The notes: generated by a model from the sequence alone, not told the origin. Shown: positions 18,996 through 28,800, counted from the stretch's first letter. The stretch is 37,500 nt of DNA from Prorocentrum cordatum (GCA_963575745.1 CAUYUJ010018458.1:158777-196276); one strand, 5' to 3'. Numbers and translations: made by a program.

Positions 18996-19162
18996 CTGAA
19001 GAAGGAACCCTTTTCGTTGGGGAGGGGCTCCGCGTTCCTTAAGTGTTTCGCAGCTTGCCTCAGGTTTCCCGCAGGTTTTCGACAGGAAATCGAAGGTTAA
19101 ATTATGGAAAAAAGGGGCCTCGTTCCTTATTTTGGGTTCCTTAGGTCAACGCCCCGACTGTA
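18983..19162. mobile_element. 176-bp TA-flanked inverted-repeat element (Tc1/mariner-style MITE) that doubles as a predicted intron
   Basis: The ends are TA-CAGTCGGGGC at 18983-18994 and GCCCCGACTG-TA at 19151-19162, a perfect inverted repeat. An inner AAGGAACCC (19002-19010) pairs with GGGTTCCTT (19134-19142). TA duplications and CAGT-type termini are the signature of Tc1/mariner-type MITEs (established knowledge). Read on minus, a GC donor (19152-19151) and a TTCAG acceptor (ending 18,996) lie within the terminal repeats, and removing 157 nt joins CDTAYSRG to PRLYRELN in one frame. The spliced RNA would then hold a 23-nt palindrome at the junction. Confidence 0.7.
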
Positions 19163-19760
19163 GGCCGTGTCGCAGAGCAGCGTGCAGGCGGCGCGCCAGC
19201 CGGTGATAGTCGTCGCCGCCGCGCGCCACACTGCGGCAGCCCGCAGGGTTTTTCGATGCCGTGCGGGGTCACGACGTTTTGTCCGGAGCGGCAGGGCCTG
19301 GAGGTCGGACTTTTGGCGAGGCAGTTCGGGGCGACGCGCGGGAGCCTGCGGACGACGCGCAGCTCCTCCGCGAGGATGGTGCTGGGCGGCTCGGACAGCC
19401 GGCCCACGCACGAGGAAGCAGATGACGGCGACCTCGCCGTGGAGCTCGGTGCGCCGCTGCAGCGGCAGCGCGCGAGGCGGCGAGCTTCTCGACGCGGTCT
19501 CGCCACTTCGTGGCCTGGCTTCGTGGCTGGCCCGTTCCGCTGGTCGGCCAGCGCGGCGCCAGGGCGGAGGAGGAGGAGGAGAACGACCCTCCGATGAAAG
19601 GGGCGAGAAGAGGGCAGGCGGACAAGAGAGGGACGAGACGAAGGCAAGAGTCCATCCAACAGAGTCCGTATCTGGTCAGGCTTCGGCCAGGCTTCGCGTG
19701 AGCAGCTCGCGCACTTTGCGGCTGCCCCGCGCGAGAACACGAGCACGGGAGGTCAGGAGA
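19153..19760 (-). CDS. Candidate upstream exon(s) of the unknown minus-strand gene
   Basis: One minus frame ends with AAVWRAAATTITGWRAACTL, then LCDTAYSRG at the predicted GC donor. In the other frame ILAEELRVVRRLPRVAPNCL also looks protein-like, so a frame change or small intron lies near 19,270-19,420. Third positions are strongly G/C, but the whole stretch is GC-rich, so this is weak evidence. No domain recognised. Confidence 0.25.
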
Positions 19761-20030
19761 CGAGAGGAGGACGTGGAGGAAGAGGAGGAGACGGGAACAT
19801 CCGCGGGGATGCTAGCGCGGAGCCCGCAGGAACTTGGCTAGCCCGCGCAGGGAGCATCTTCGTGGCGACTCTCACGCCTTCGGCCAGGGAGGCGATCCCG
19901 GATGGACGCACCCCCCTGGCTAGGCGGTGGCGGAGCGGTACCGGGCCGAAGTCGATCTAACCAAACCTACCAGACAGCGAAATGCGGAACGAGCAATGTG
20001 CTACGTACCGACCTACCGCTCGCGTCGAGT
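19761..20030. other. No gene recognised
   Basis: GC-rich mixed sequence with purine-rich stretches (GAGGAAGAGGAGGAG near 19,770-19,790). No motif seen. Confidence 0.4.
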
Positions 20031-20034
20031 GACG

Positions 20035-20108
20035 ACGACGACGACCACCACCACCACCACCCCACGACGACGACGACGACCTGGACGACGACAACCACGA
20101 CGACTACA
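20035..20108 (+). repeat. (GAC/ACC)n trinucleotide repeat
   Basis: GACGACGACGACCACCACC-type triplets; all frames are open (Asp/Arg/Thr/His runs). Confidence 0.88.
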
Positions 20109-20399
20109 AAGTGACCTCCCCACGACGGGGGAGACCCGAGTTGTCCTCGCTCAACCACGACTACACGGCAAGCCCCTGGCCGGGAGGAGGAGGAAGAGAA
20201 GAGGGAGAAGGGGAGGGTTGTTTCCTTCTGAAATTGTTGCTTTTTGGGGGGGACGGGAGGGAGGAGTCGGGGAGGGAGGAGAAGGGGATGGAGGCTCAGG
20301 AGGTCGAGGAGGAGCGGCGCGACAGAGCCTCGCGCCCTCGAGGCGGCAGCAGCGGGGACCGCGCGCTGGCAGCGAGGCCGCGCGCGCGCGACCTGCAGC

Positions 20400-20501
20400 C
20401 ATCCGCGTGCTGCGCGCTGAGCTGGTCGAGGGGCTTGCCCATCACGTGCTTGCCCGGGACGGTGGTGCAAACCTGCCCAGCGAGGAGCGAGAGAAGAAGC
20501 C
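20400..20501 (-). CDS. Candidate exon of an unknown protein beside a hairpin
   Basis: Immediately after the acceptor ATAATTCGCAG (CAG at 20502-20504) the minus strand reads LLLSLLAGQVCTTVPGKHVM, then GKPLDQLSAQHADGC. A CAG|GTCGCG donor candidate lies near 20,396. Third positions are mostly G/C and the sequence is not low-complexity. No family recognised. A second AG just before GTTTGCACC would start the exon at QVCTT. Confidence 0.3.
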
Positions 20502-20506
20502 CTGCG

Positions 20507-20581
20507 AATTATGAGAAACGCAATTTTCAAACAAACCAAAAAAAACGCACTCAGCGAGCCACAATTGCGTTTCCCATAATT
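20507..20581. repeat. 19-bp inverted repeat with 37-bp loop, abutting a splice acceptor
   Basis: The arms 20507-20525 and 20563-20581 pair with one mismatch (core GAAACGCAATT / AATTGCGTTTC). The minus-strand copy ends two bases before a CAG acceptor for the candidate exon at 20,400-20,501. The AT-rich hairpin contrasts with its GC-rich surroundings, suggesting an inserted small foldback element. Confidence 0.8.
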
Positions 20582-20860
20582 TTTAATCATGGGACACGCA
20601 CTCCCGGACGACTGCCTGAGAGAGAAGGGGCGTCCGGCAGCGTCTCGCACGCGCAATCTGCACTCTGACCGACTGGCCGACGAAGGATCAGGACGGCGAC
20701 GGCAACGACGATAGGGGAGTCGACGATGGAGGGGCAGCGGCCAATATCCTGATTCACCCCACCACTGTCCCGCCAATATCGTTCCCCTTCTCTCTGTACA
20801 GGTCCACAGAGCTACCCTCCCACCAAAAAATCCAAAAGCCTATTGGAGCCGCAGTGTCTC
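20582..20860. other. No gene recognised
   Basis: Mixed sequence; no motif identified. Confidence 0.4.
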
Positions 20861-21003
20861 TCACTTTCTCTCTCTCTATTTCTCTTTTCTTTGTCTCTCT
20901 CTTTCTCTATTTCTCTCTCTGTCTCTTTCTCTCCCCCCCTCTTTATGTATACATGTGCATAACTATGTAAGTCTGCATGCCTGCCTAAACGTGTCTCCCT
21001 CTC

Positions 21004-21049
<46 letters not shown>

Positions 21050-21134
21050 TCTTTCTCCCGATCTCTCTATCACTCTCTCTCTCTTTCGGTCAAATTCTCT
21101 CTCTCTCTCTCTGTCGCTCTCTCTCTCTCTCTCG

Positions 21135-21165
<31 letters not shown>

Positions 21166-21178
21166 GATCTATCTCTCA
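20861..21178 (+). repeat. (CT)n microsatellite, interrupted
   Basis: CT dinucleotides in two blocks either side of about 60 bp of AT-rich sequence (20,941-20,995). The second block runs straight into the TGTA tract. Confidence 0.93.
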
Positions 21179-21184
21179 TAAATG

Positions 21185-21848
21185 CATATGTATGGATAGA
21201 TGTGTGTATGCATGTGTGCATGTATGTGTGTATGTGTGCATGTGTGTATGTATGTATGTATGTATGTATGTATGTATGTATGCATGCATGCATGTATGTG
21301 TGTATGTATGTATGTGTGTACGTATGTGTGTATGTGTGTATGTGTGTATGTATGCAAGTATGTATGTACGTATGTATCGATGTACGTGTGTGAGTATGTA
21401 CGTATGTATGTATGTATGCTTGTGCGTAAACATGTCTGTGCGTACGTGCGTAGGTATGGTTGTATGCATGTATGGATGTATGTATGTCGGCGTATGTATG
21501 TGTAGGTGCGCGGACGTTTGTATGTATGCATGAACAGATGAATGCATATGCATGACTTGATGTGCGTAACATGCATGCATGCATGCATGTAGTATGCGTT
21601 GATGTGTGTATGGGTGTGTGCGTGTATGGGTGTATGTATGTATGTATACATGTATGTATGTGTGTATGTGTGTGTGCGTCTGTATGTATGCATGCATGTA
21701 TGTCTGCGTATGTATGTAATACGTATGAATGTGAATATATATATATATATATATATGTGTGTATACAAAAAATATAACTGTTTGTAGGCATGTGTGTATG
21801 CACATGCATGTATAATTAAATGTGTAAGTATGGATATATGTATATATA
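21185..21848 (+). repeat. (TGTA)n microsatellite with TGCA/TGTG variants
   Basis: About 660 bp of ATGT/GTAT tetranucleotides with an (AT)n patch near 21,736-21,756. Period 4 makes all three frames cycle Met-Tyr-Val-Cys, so long Cys-rich or His/Thr-rich frames are artefacts. Confidence 0.96.
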
Positions 21849-22060
21849 GCCGCTAATCTTATGGGGCCATCAGGCTGCGGAGTTTAGGCTTGCTGCTCCC
21901 TGCTCCAGTTCCCGCTTCAGGTATCCAATGTGTTAGGGTCCTGCTTTCTGCTTCCTACTGTGAGTTGTGTCTAGACCGTGCGAGGAGTGGGGGCCAAGAG
22001 GAACTTGTCACATTCCCTCCCAGGGTTCTCGGAATTCCTGGGGAAGCGCTGGGTACCTTA
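21849..22060. other. Spacer, no gene recognised
   Basis: Unremarkable sequence between the TGTA tract and the CCCAAGA array. Confidence 0.4.
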
Positions 22061-22690
22061 AGATAAATGGGCATCCTTGGCATCGAGGCCACAGTCCCCC
22101 GCAAATTGCACAGATTCCGCGCTCTCGAGGCCACCATCCCTCGTAAAGGCACCACGACGGTCGAAGAGGCCTCCAAGACGGCCCCACGAGCGCACCAAGA
22201 CGCCCAAGGATGGTTCCAAGACGGCCCAAGAGGGCCCCAAGAGGCCCCAAGAGCGCTCCAAGAGCACCCACAAGAGGGAGGTGTTTGCCAATGTTTTCGC
22301 ATGCTCGCCATTTCGGGCTCCCAACGCTCCAGGACGGCCCAGGAGACTCAAAAGATCGCTCCAAGACGGCCTAAGAAGCGCTGATGAGCGCCCCAAGACG
22401 GCCCAAGAGGCCCCCAAAACAGCCTCAAGAGGGCCCAAGAAGGCCCCAAGACTGCCCAAGAGGCTCCCGAAACGGCCCAAGAGGGCCCCAAGACGCCCCC
22501 AAGAGGGGCCCAAGAGGGGGCACCCAAACCAATGTTTCGAACCCTCCGCTGCAAGAAGCTCTCAGGAACCCCCAAGAAGCCTCCAAGAGGCCCCTAAGAG
22601 GCCCCAAGAAGCACCCAAGAGGCCCCAAGAAGCCCAAAAAAGACTCCAAAACTGCCCCCTGAAGGCCACCTGCCTTCAAGAGGCTTCCCA
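22061..22690 (-). repeat. CCCAAGA-type G/C-rich degenerate array, forward orientation
   Basis: Dense 9-12 bp variants of GGCCCCAAGAGGCC and GACGGCCCAAGAGG. The reverse strand gives Leu-Gly-Ala-Ser-Trp-Gly repeats. It is the inverted counterpart of the array at 23,640-27,480, including a copy of the GGAGCGTyGG island near 22,300-22,345. Confidence 0.88.
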
Positions 22691-22918
22691 AACCACTTCA
22701 ACACATATACAACAAAAGGCCTCAGACCTACAATCCACGCAACGACATGATCAGTAATCGCGCCAACGTCTCCACATGTGTTGCAGATTCCATTCTGTCC
22801 TCGAATGATGCCCCCAGATGTCTCAAGACGGGGCAAACGCTCCGAAACAACTCTAAGATGTCTCAATATGATAGAAACGGGCCGGCGGCAGAGGGCGAAG
22901 CCCAAGCGGTATAGACAC
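22691..22918. other. Unique spacer inside the repeat domain
   Basis: Non-repetitive sequence without a recognised gene. It includes two GATGTCTCAA strings (about 22,817 and 22,857) 40 bp apart. Confidence 0.4.
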
Positions 22919-23137
22919 ACATGTATATGTATGTGTATATATATATATATGTGTGTGTATGTGTATGTATTGATGTACATATACGTATATATGTGTATGT
23001 ATGCGTGTATGCATGTATACATGTACGCATACATGCATGTCGGACTGTATGTATGTATGCATGTATACATGTATACAGCATGTATGCATGAATGCATGCT
23101 GCATGTATGTATGCACGTATGTATGCATGTATGTATG

Positions 23138-23171
<34 letters not shown>

Positions 23172-23450
23172 TGTATGTATGAATGTATGTATGTATGTAT
23201 GCATGCATGTATGTATGTATGTATGTGTGTATGTATGTGTGTACGTATGTATGTATGTGTGTATGTGTGTCTGCATGTGTATGGATGTGTGTATGGATGG
23301 ATGGATGGATGGATAGATGTATAGATGTAGGCACACACACATGCATACATGCATACACACATAAATACAAGCCTACAAACATAAATGCATGAATGCATGC
23401 ATACATAAATACATACATGCATATACATATATGCATACATACACAAATGG
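22919..23450 (+). repeat. TGTA tract switching to TACA orientation
   Basis: TGTATG repeats from 22,919 to about 23,310 (with a GGAT patch near 23,295-23,315) give way after about 23,330 to CATACA/ACATGC repeats, i.e. the same motif on the other strand. Confidence 0.92.
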
Positions 23451-23639
23451 AGAGACCTGTACCATACAAACCGATATGGTAAATAAGTGTACATATGAGT
23501 GCCAAACTACCCAATAAAAACCTGTGTTGCTGAGTGACCGCAGACATACATGTGTATACATATATAGATATACGAACTAGAACCATCGCGCGCTTCACGC
23601 GCGCTCAGGTTCTAGCCCAGGCCGGGGGCACGCTAGAAG
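23451..23639. other. Unique spacer inside the repeat domain
   Basis: Non-repetitive, with a strong hairpin (separate entry). No gene seen. Confidence 0.4.
23577..23615. repeat. Hairpin with CTAGAACC arms and CGCGCG inner stem
   Basis: CTAGAACC (23577-23584) pairs perfectly with GGTTCTAG (23608-23615). Inside, CGCGCG at 23587-23592 pairs with 23598-23603 around a 5-nt CTTCA loop. A compact GC-rich stem-loop at the edge of the G-rich array; function unknown. Confidence 0.85.
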
Positions 23640-25653
23640 ATCTTGGACAGCGCTATCCAGCACAGGCGCGTGACATAGTCGTGCCTCCTGAGGGCCTCTT
23701 GGGAACCTCTGGGGTCTTCGTCGGGGCATCTGAAAGGCTTCTGGGCGGTTCTCCGTGCTTCCTCAATTGGCTGTTGGAGGCACCTCTTGGGTGCTTCTCG
23801 GGGGGGCATCTTGGGGCTTCTGGGGTCCCTTAGGGGCATCGTCGGGGTTTTCCAGGCAGTCGGAAAGTGATGTTCTGCAGTCTGAAGCAGTTAATTGGCC
23901 GTCTTGGCTGCGTGGAGGCCCGGCTTGAGGTCACATTGGGGCAATCCGGAAGCCTCCAGGGGCCTCCTTGAAGCAATTTTGATGCATCGAGAGCACTGTT
24001 CGGCTATCTTGGGGCCCCGTGCGCGTCTCCTGTGAGCCTTTTGGGGCCTGGTGGGGGGCTTGGGGGGCCCCGTCGGACCACTTGGGGACTCTTGGGGCCT
24101 CCTGTGGGCCTCTTAGGGCGGAAAGCTCTGCTGTTGGGTTCGCGTTCCCCTTCTTGGGGCTCTCTTGGGGCCCTCTTGGGGCCCTCTCGGGCCGTCTGGG
24201 GCGCCTCGGGCACCGTCTTGGGGCCCTCGTGGGCCGTCTTGGGAACCTCTTGGAGGCCTCTTCGGCTATCTTGGAGCGGATTTGGGGGCCACTTGGGCCG
24301 TCTTGGAGCGTCGGGATGCCAAAAGGCTGGGAACTCTAAAATCCATGAAAAGCCGATGGGAAAACAATGCTTCTTGGAACCTCGTCGGCCTTCTGGGGAA
24401 TTTCTTGAGGGCCTCTTGGGTCCCATTTGGGGGCCTCTGGGGCTTCCTGAGAGCCTCTCGGGATGGAAGGCTCGGATTTTCGGTTCGTCTTACCCCTCTT
24501 GGGCCCCCCTTGGGGCCGTATTGGTGCCCTCTCGGGCTGTCTTCAGCCCTGTTGGAGGCATCTTGGGCTATCTTGGCTTGGTCTTGGAGGCCATTTGGGC
24601 CGTCTTGGAGCGTGAGGACGCCAAAAGGCTGAAAACTCTAACATCAATCAAAAACCGATGGCAAGACATGGATGTTTGTCTCTTGGGGTCTTCGTGGGAG
24701 GCCTCTTGGATACTCTTCGGCCCCCTGGGGGGCTTCTTGGGGGCCTCTTGGAGCCTGTTAGGGGCTTCTCGGGGCCTCCTGAGAGCCTCTCGGGGTGGAA
24801 GACTCGGATTTTCGGTTCGTGTCAACCCTCTTGGCTCCATCTTGGGGCCGTCTTGGGGCCCTCTCGGGCCGCCTTGGGCGCCTCTGGCGCCGTCTTGGGA
24901 GCCCCATGGGCTGTCTTGTGACCGTCTTCGAGGTCTCTGGGGATGCCTTGGAGCGGAAATTGAAGCCTCTTGGGCCGTCGTGGAGCGTCAGGAAACTCAA
25001 AAGGCGAGAACTGGAAAATCGGTCAAAAACCAAAGGAAAACTAATTAGTTGTGCCTCCTGGGGCTCCTTGGGAGCCATCTTGGAGACCTCTTGGGGCGTC
25101 TTGGAGGCCTCTCGGACAGTCAGGGACCAATTCTGGGGTGATCTCGGGCGGTCATTGGTCGTTTTCGTTGTCTGGAAACGCCATTTCTAGCAATCCAGGG
25201 CCGTCTTCGGGCGACTTTACAAGGCCCCCAGCGCCACGGCAGGGCCCCCGGGCCCCCCGGTGCGAGGGCCCCGTCCCGGGCCCCGCCTCGTGCCCGCGGC
25301 AGGGCGTCCATGGGCCATCTCGGCGCCCTCGTGGGGGCCTGTTGGGGCGACATTGGGAGTCTGAAATCCATCACAAACCTAAGGACAATCAATGATTTTG
25401 GCGTCCCTTTGGGCCGTGTTGGAAGCCTTGTGGGCCGTCCGGAGGCCATCTTGGGCGTGTTCGAACGATATGTCCTCGTTTCGGGGCCTCTTGGGGGCCT
25501 CTTGCGGTCCTTTTCGTCTGTGTTGGGGCTTTCTTGGGCCGTCTGGGGGCGGCCCTGGGCTGTCTCGGCGCCCTCTTGGAAGCCTGTTTGGAAGATTTCT
25601 GGGTTCCTGGACCGTCCTCCTTCAACGTCGGCGGCACTGGCCGTAAGACTTCC

Positions 25654-25860
25654 TGGGAACATGATTTGTTGGGGTGTCGTTGGGCGCCTCCGGAGGCTTC
25701 GGGGCCTGACGCGTTTCCGAGCGTGGCGGCAGGTAGAACTGCTTGGGACTCTCGTTTTTGTTACCCTGGCAGGCGTTTAGGGAACATGGTTTGGGGAGAG
25801 GGCGGCAACCCGACAATCATGTTCCCGGGAAGCTTTCCAGGAGCATGATTTGTTCGGCTC
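25654..25860. repeat. GGGAACATGATT repeats, direct and inverted
   Basis: GGGAACATGATTTGTT at 25655-25670, GGGAACATGGTTTGG at 25780-25794, the inverted ACAATCATGTTCCC at 25813-25826, and GGAGCATGATTTGTT at 25840-25854. A related set continues to about 26,000 (GGAAACATGGTTGGG, GGAATCATGTTGCC). This is a small repeat family embedded in the G-rich array. Confidence 0.8.
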
Positions 25861-26550
25861 TCTTAAGAGGGGTGCCTCTGGGGGCTTACCGAGGGGCTCT
25901 TTCTGGCCTTGTCGGCAAGCCTATTGGAAACATGGTTGGGGCGGTGGGCAGAACCCCAAGGAATCATGTTGCCGGAAAGCTCTGGGAAATACGATTTACC
26001 GAGGTCTCTTGGGGGCCCGCAGGGGGCTTCCCTGGGGGCCCCTTGGGGACTTATTGGGGCTTCCGGGGGGGCCTGTTGGGAGCCTCACGGAGCTGGGCTT
26101 CTTCGGAGCCTCCTGATGGCCTCCGGGGGCGTCTTCGGAGCCTTTCAGGCCGGAGACCTTGAAATGTCGCGCTCTTCGGGCCCTCTTGGGTCGCTCTTGG
26201 GGCTCTCTTGGGGCGCTCTCGAGGCCCTCTTGAATTATCTGGGGAGCCTCCTGGGCCGTCTCTGGTCTTTCTTGGGAGCCTCTTCGCCCGTCTTGGAGCG
26301 ATCTAAAGGGCCTCTGACGCCGTCCGGGACCGTGGGGAGGCGGAACATGCGAGAGCGCAAAAATGCGGGGCCCTTTGGAGGGGCCTCTGGAGGCGCTCTT
26401 GGGGCGTTTTGGCGGCGTCGTCGGCCGTCCTGAGGCCATCTTCGGCGTGTCCGGGGCCTCTTGGGACTGTCTGGGTAATCTTTCAGGCCCTTTGGCGTGT
26501 CGTGGCGTGTTTGGGAGCGAGCCCGGGCAGTCCCGGGAGCCCTGGGGGCT

Positions 26551-26838
26551 GTTGAATGCGAGGTGTTGTCTTGGAGGCGGAGGCTGTTGAGTGCAGGGTG
26601 GCGCGTGCTACGCAGAAGGCGGGCGAGCGGCCGGGCGGGCGGCGGGCGGGCGGGTGGCGGGCGGGCGGGCGGGTCGGGATTTGAATGAATTCCTTAAAGG
26701 TGCTCTCTTGCAGAGGGAGCTTGTTGAGTACAGGGTGTTGCCTTGAAGACGGGGCCTGTTGACGACAGGGTGTTGTCTTGGAGACTGAAGCTGTTGAGTA
26801 CAGAGTGGTGCGCGCTGCGCGGACGGCGGGCGGGCGGC
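26551..26838 (+). repeat. 35-bp tandem unit in two blocks with a shared terminal
   Basis: Units starting GTTGAGTACAGGGTGTTG run exactly 35 bp at 26,724 and 26,759, with a related one at 26,551. Each block ends with a variant of GTTGAGTGCAGGGTGGCGCG, then CGGCGGGCGGG. The first block (26,551-26,680) was thus duplicated as the second (26,722-26,838). Confidence 0.8.
26618..26682 (+). repeat. (CGGG)n G-rich run, possible G-quadruplex
   Basis: Around ten runs of three G spaced by one to four bases (GGGCGGGCGGGTGGCGGGCG). The spacing fits a G-quadruplex-forming sequence on the plus strand. Confidence 0.8.
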
Positions 26839-27548
26839 GGGTGCCCTAGGTGGTGGGTCAGAGGCCTCATAAATGTTGGTTTGGATTCAGTGGTTGGCCT
26901 GTCGGGGACGTCGTGCAGGCAGTTTCGCAGCTTCTCGGTAGCCGTTTTAGAACCGTTGTGAGGCCTCCTCGGGGCTGTTTTGTGGCCTCTTGAGGCCTCG
27001 TTTGGGCCTCCTGGGTGCCTTTCGGGGGCCTCCTGGGGCCTCTTGGGGGCTCCTTGGGGCCTCCTGGGGCACTCTTCAAGCGGGAGGGTCGAATTTTTGA
27101 GTCGTGGTGCCCCTCTTGGGCGCATCTTGGGGCCGTCTTGGGGCTCTCTTGGGCTGTCTTGGGCGCCTCTGGGGCCGTCTGGGGACCCTCTTGGGCCGTC
27201 TTGGGGCGCTCTTGGGGGCCTGTTGGGCCATCCTGGAACGTCGGACAGCCGAAAAGGCTGGAAGGCCAAAATCTCTCCAAAACCTTTGTAAAATTTACGA
27301 TTTGGGCCGCTTGAAGCGCTATGGAGAGGCGTCTTGAAGCGTCGTGGAGTGCCTTGGGGGGGCCTCTCGGGCCGTCTTGGGCCTACCTTGGGCGTCTAGG
27401 AGCGGTCTTTCGGCGACTCGGGGCCCACTTGGGCCGTCTGGGGAGCCTCTGGAGGCCCTCCTGAACTATTGTGGACCTCCCCGGCCGCCCCGTCCTCCCA
27501 TGGGGGGTCGGAGCACCTGTTTGTGGGCCCCGGGCCTGCCCCCAGGGA

Positions 27549-28124
27549 TGTATATATATATATATATATACACATACATATAGATGCATACATACATACA
27601 TACATACATACATACATGCATACCTACATACATACATACATACATACATACATACATACATACATACATACATACATACATACATACATACATACATACA
27701 TACATGCATGCATGCATGCATGCATGCATGCATGCACGCATACATGCATACATACATACATGCATACATATATACATACATACATACATACATACATACA
27801 TACATACATACATACATAAATACATACATACATACATACATACATACATACATACATACATACACACATACATACCTACATACATACATACGTACATGCA
27901 TGCATGCATACATACATACATACATACATACATACATACATACATGCATACGTACATACATGCATACACATACATACATACATACATGCATACATGCATG
28001 CATGCATACATGCATACATGCATACATGCATACATGCATACATGCATACATGCATACATGCATACACATACATACATACATACATACATACATACATACA
28101 TACATGCATACCTACATATATACA

Positions 28125-28155
<31 letters not shown>

Positions 28156-28312
28156 GCCTACATACACATGTATACAACATGCATGCACACACTGTTGTAC
28201 AAATGAAGGCACCGATGCATACATACATATATATATATACACATACATGCATGCATACATTAATACATACATACATACATACATACATACATACATACAT
28301 ACATACTACACA
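27549..28312 (+). repeat. (CATA)n microsatellite with GCATGCAT variants
   Basis: About 760 bp of CATA tetranucleotides with CATG variants and one ~60-bp unique island (about 28,160-28,225). This is the opposite orientation to the TGTA tract at 21.2 kb. Confidence 0.97.
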
Positions 28313-28417
28313 TGGCGGGATCCAGAAACCCTGAACCCCATAGAAAGAGAAAAAGAAATCCTGGCGAAGGACCCAACAATATGCAGCTGTGAGTACCGCG
28401 TTGTGGGTACCGCACTC

Positions 28418-28800
28418 AGTGGAGCTCCCTCTGGGGCCACGATCCTCGTGAGGGGTGTGCCGAGATGGGCGGGGGGAAGCACTTTGCCGCTGGGGCCTTC
28501 GGTCGAGCTCCCTATGGGGCCACGATCCTCGTGAGGGGTGTGCCGAAATGGGCGGGGGGGCGCATGCGAACTTGCCACTGGGGCCTTCGGTAAAGCCCCC
28601 ATGGGGCCACGATCCTCGCGAGGGGTGTGCAGAGATGGGCGGGGGGGCGCATGCGAATTTTGCCACTGGGGCCTTCGGTGAAGCTCCCTACTGGGCCACG
28701 ACCCTCGTGAGGGGTGTGCCGAAATGGGCGGGGAGACGCATGCGAACTTTGCCACTGGGGCCTTCGGTGAAGCTCCCTACTGGGCCACGAAACGCTGTCC
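28418..28800 (+). repeat. Second array of the minisatellite (88-89 bp units, about 4.3 copies)
   Basis: GGGGCCTTCGG ends at 28502, 28590, 28678 and 28767, period 88, 88 and 89. The units share GAGCTCCCT, GGGGCCACGA and GTGAGGGGTGTGCCGAAATG with the 1-430 array. They differ by one or two bases in length, mostly at a G-run (GGGCGGGGGG), so the frame drifts between copies here. Confidence 0.92.

Larger units (their letters stand above)
23640..27480 (+). repeat. CTTGGGG-type degenerate array with ~330-bp higher-order units
   Basis: About 3.8 kb of 9-12 bp variants of CTTGGGGCCTCTTGGGGGCC and GGGCCGTCTTGGAGC. A higher-order unit is visible: CTCGGATTTTCGGTTCG at 24471-24487 recurs at 24801-24817 (exactly 330 bp), with a diverged copy at about 24,124 and another near 27,086. 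Each unit also carries an island with CCAAAAGGCTG (24319, 24621, about 24,998, about 27,249) and an A-rich tail. Frames read Leu-Gly-Pro-Ser-Trp-Gly and are open because of the repeat. Confidence 0.9.

Noticed and set aside
21185-21848. Cys/Tyr- or His/Thr-rich secreted peptides over the TGTA tract
   Set aside because: A period-4 repeat with no stops produces the same peptides on either strand and in each frame.
24032-25048. A 338-residue Leu-Gly-Trp protein
   Set aside because: The frame is one of several open across the CTTGGGG array, and overlapping frames give equally long, similar peptides; no start context or splice support.
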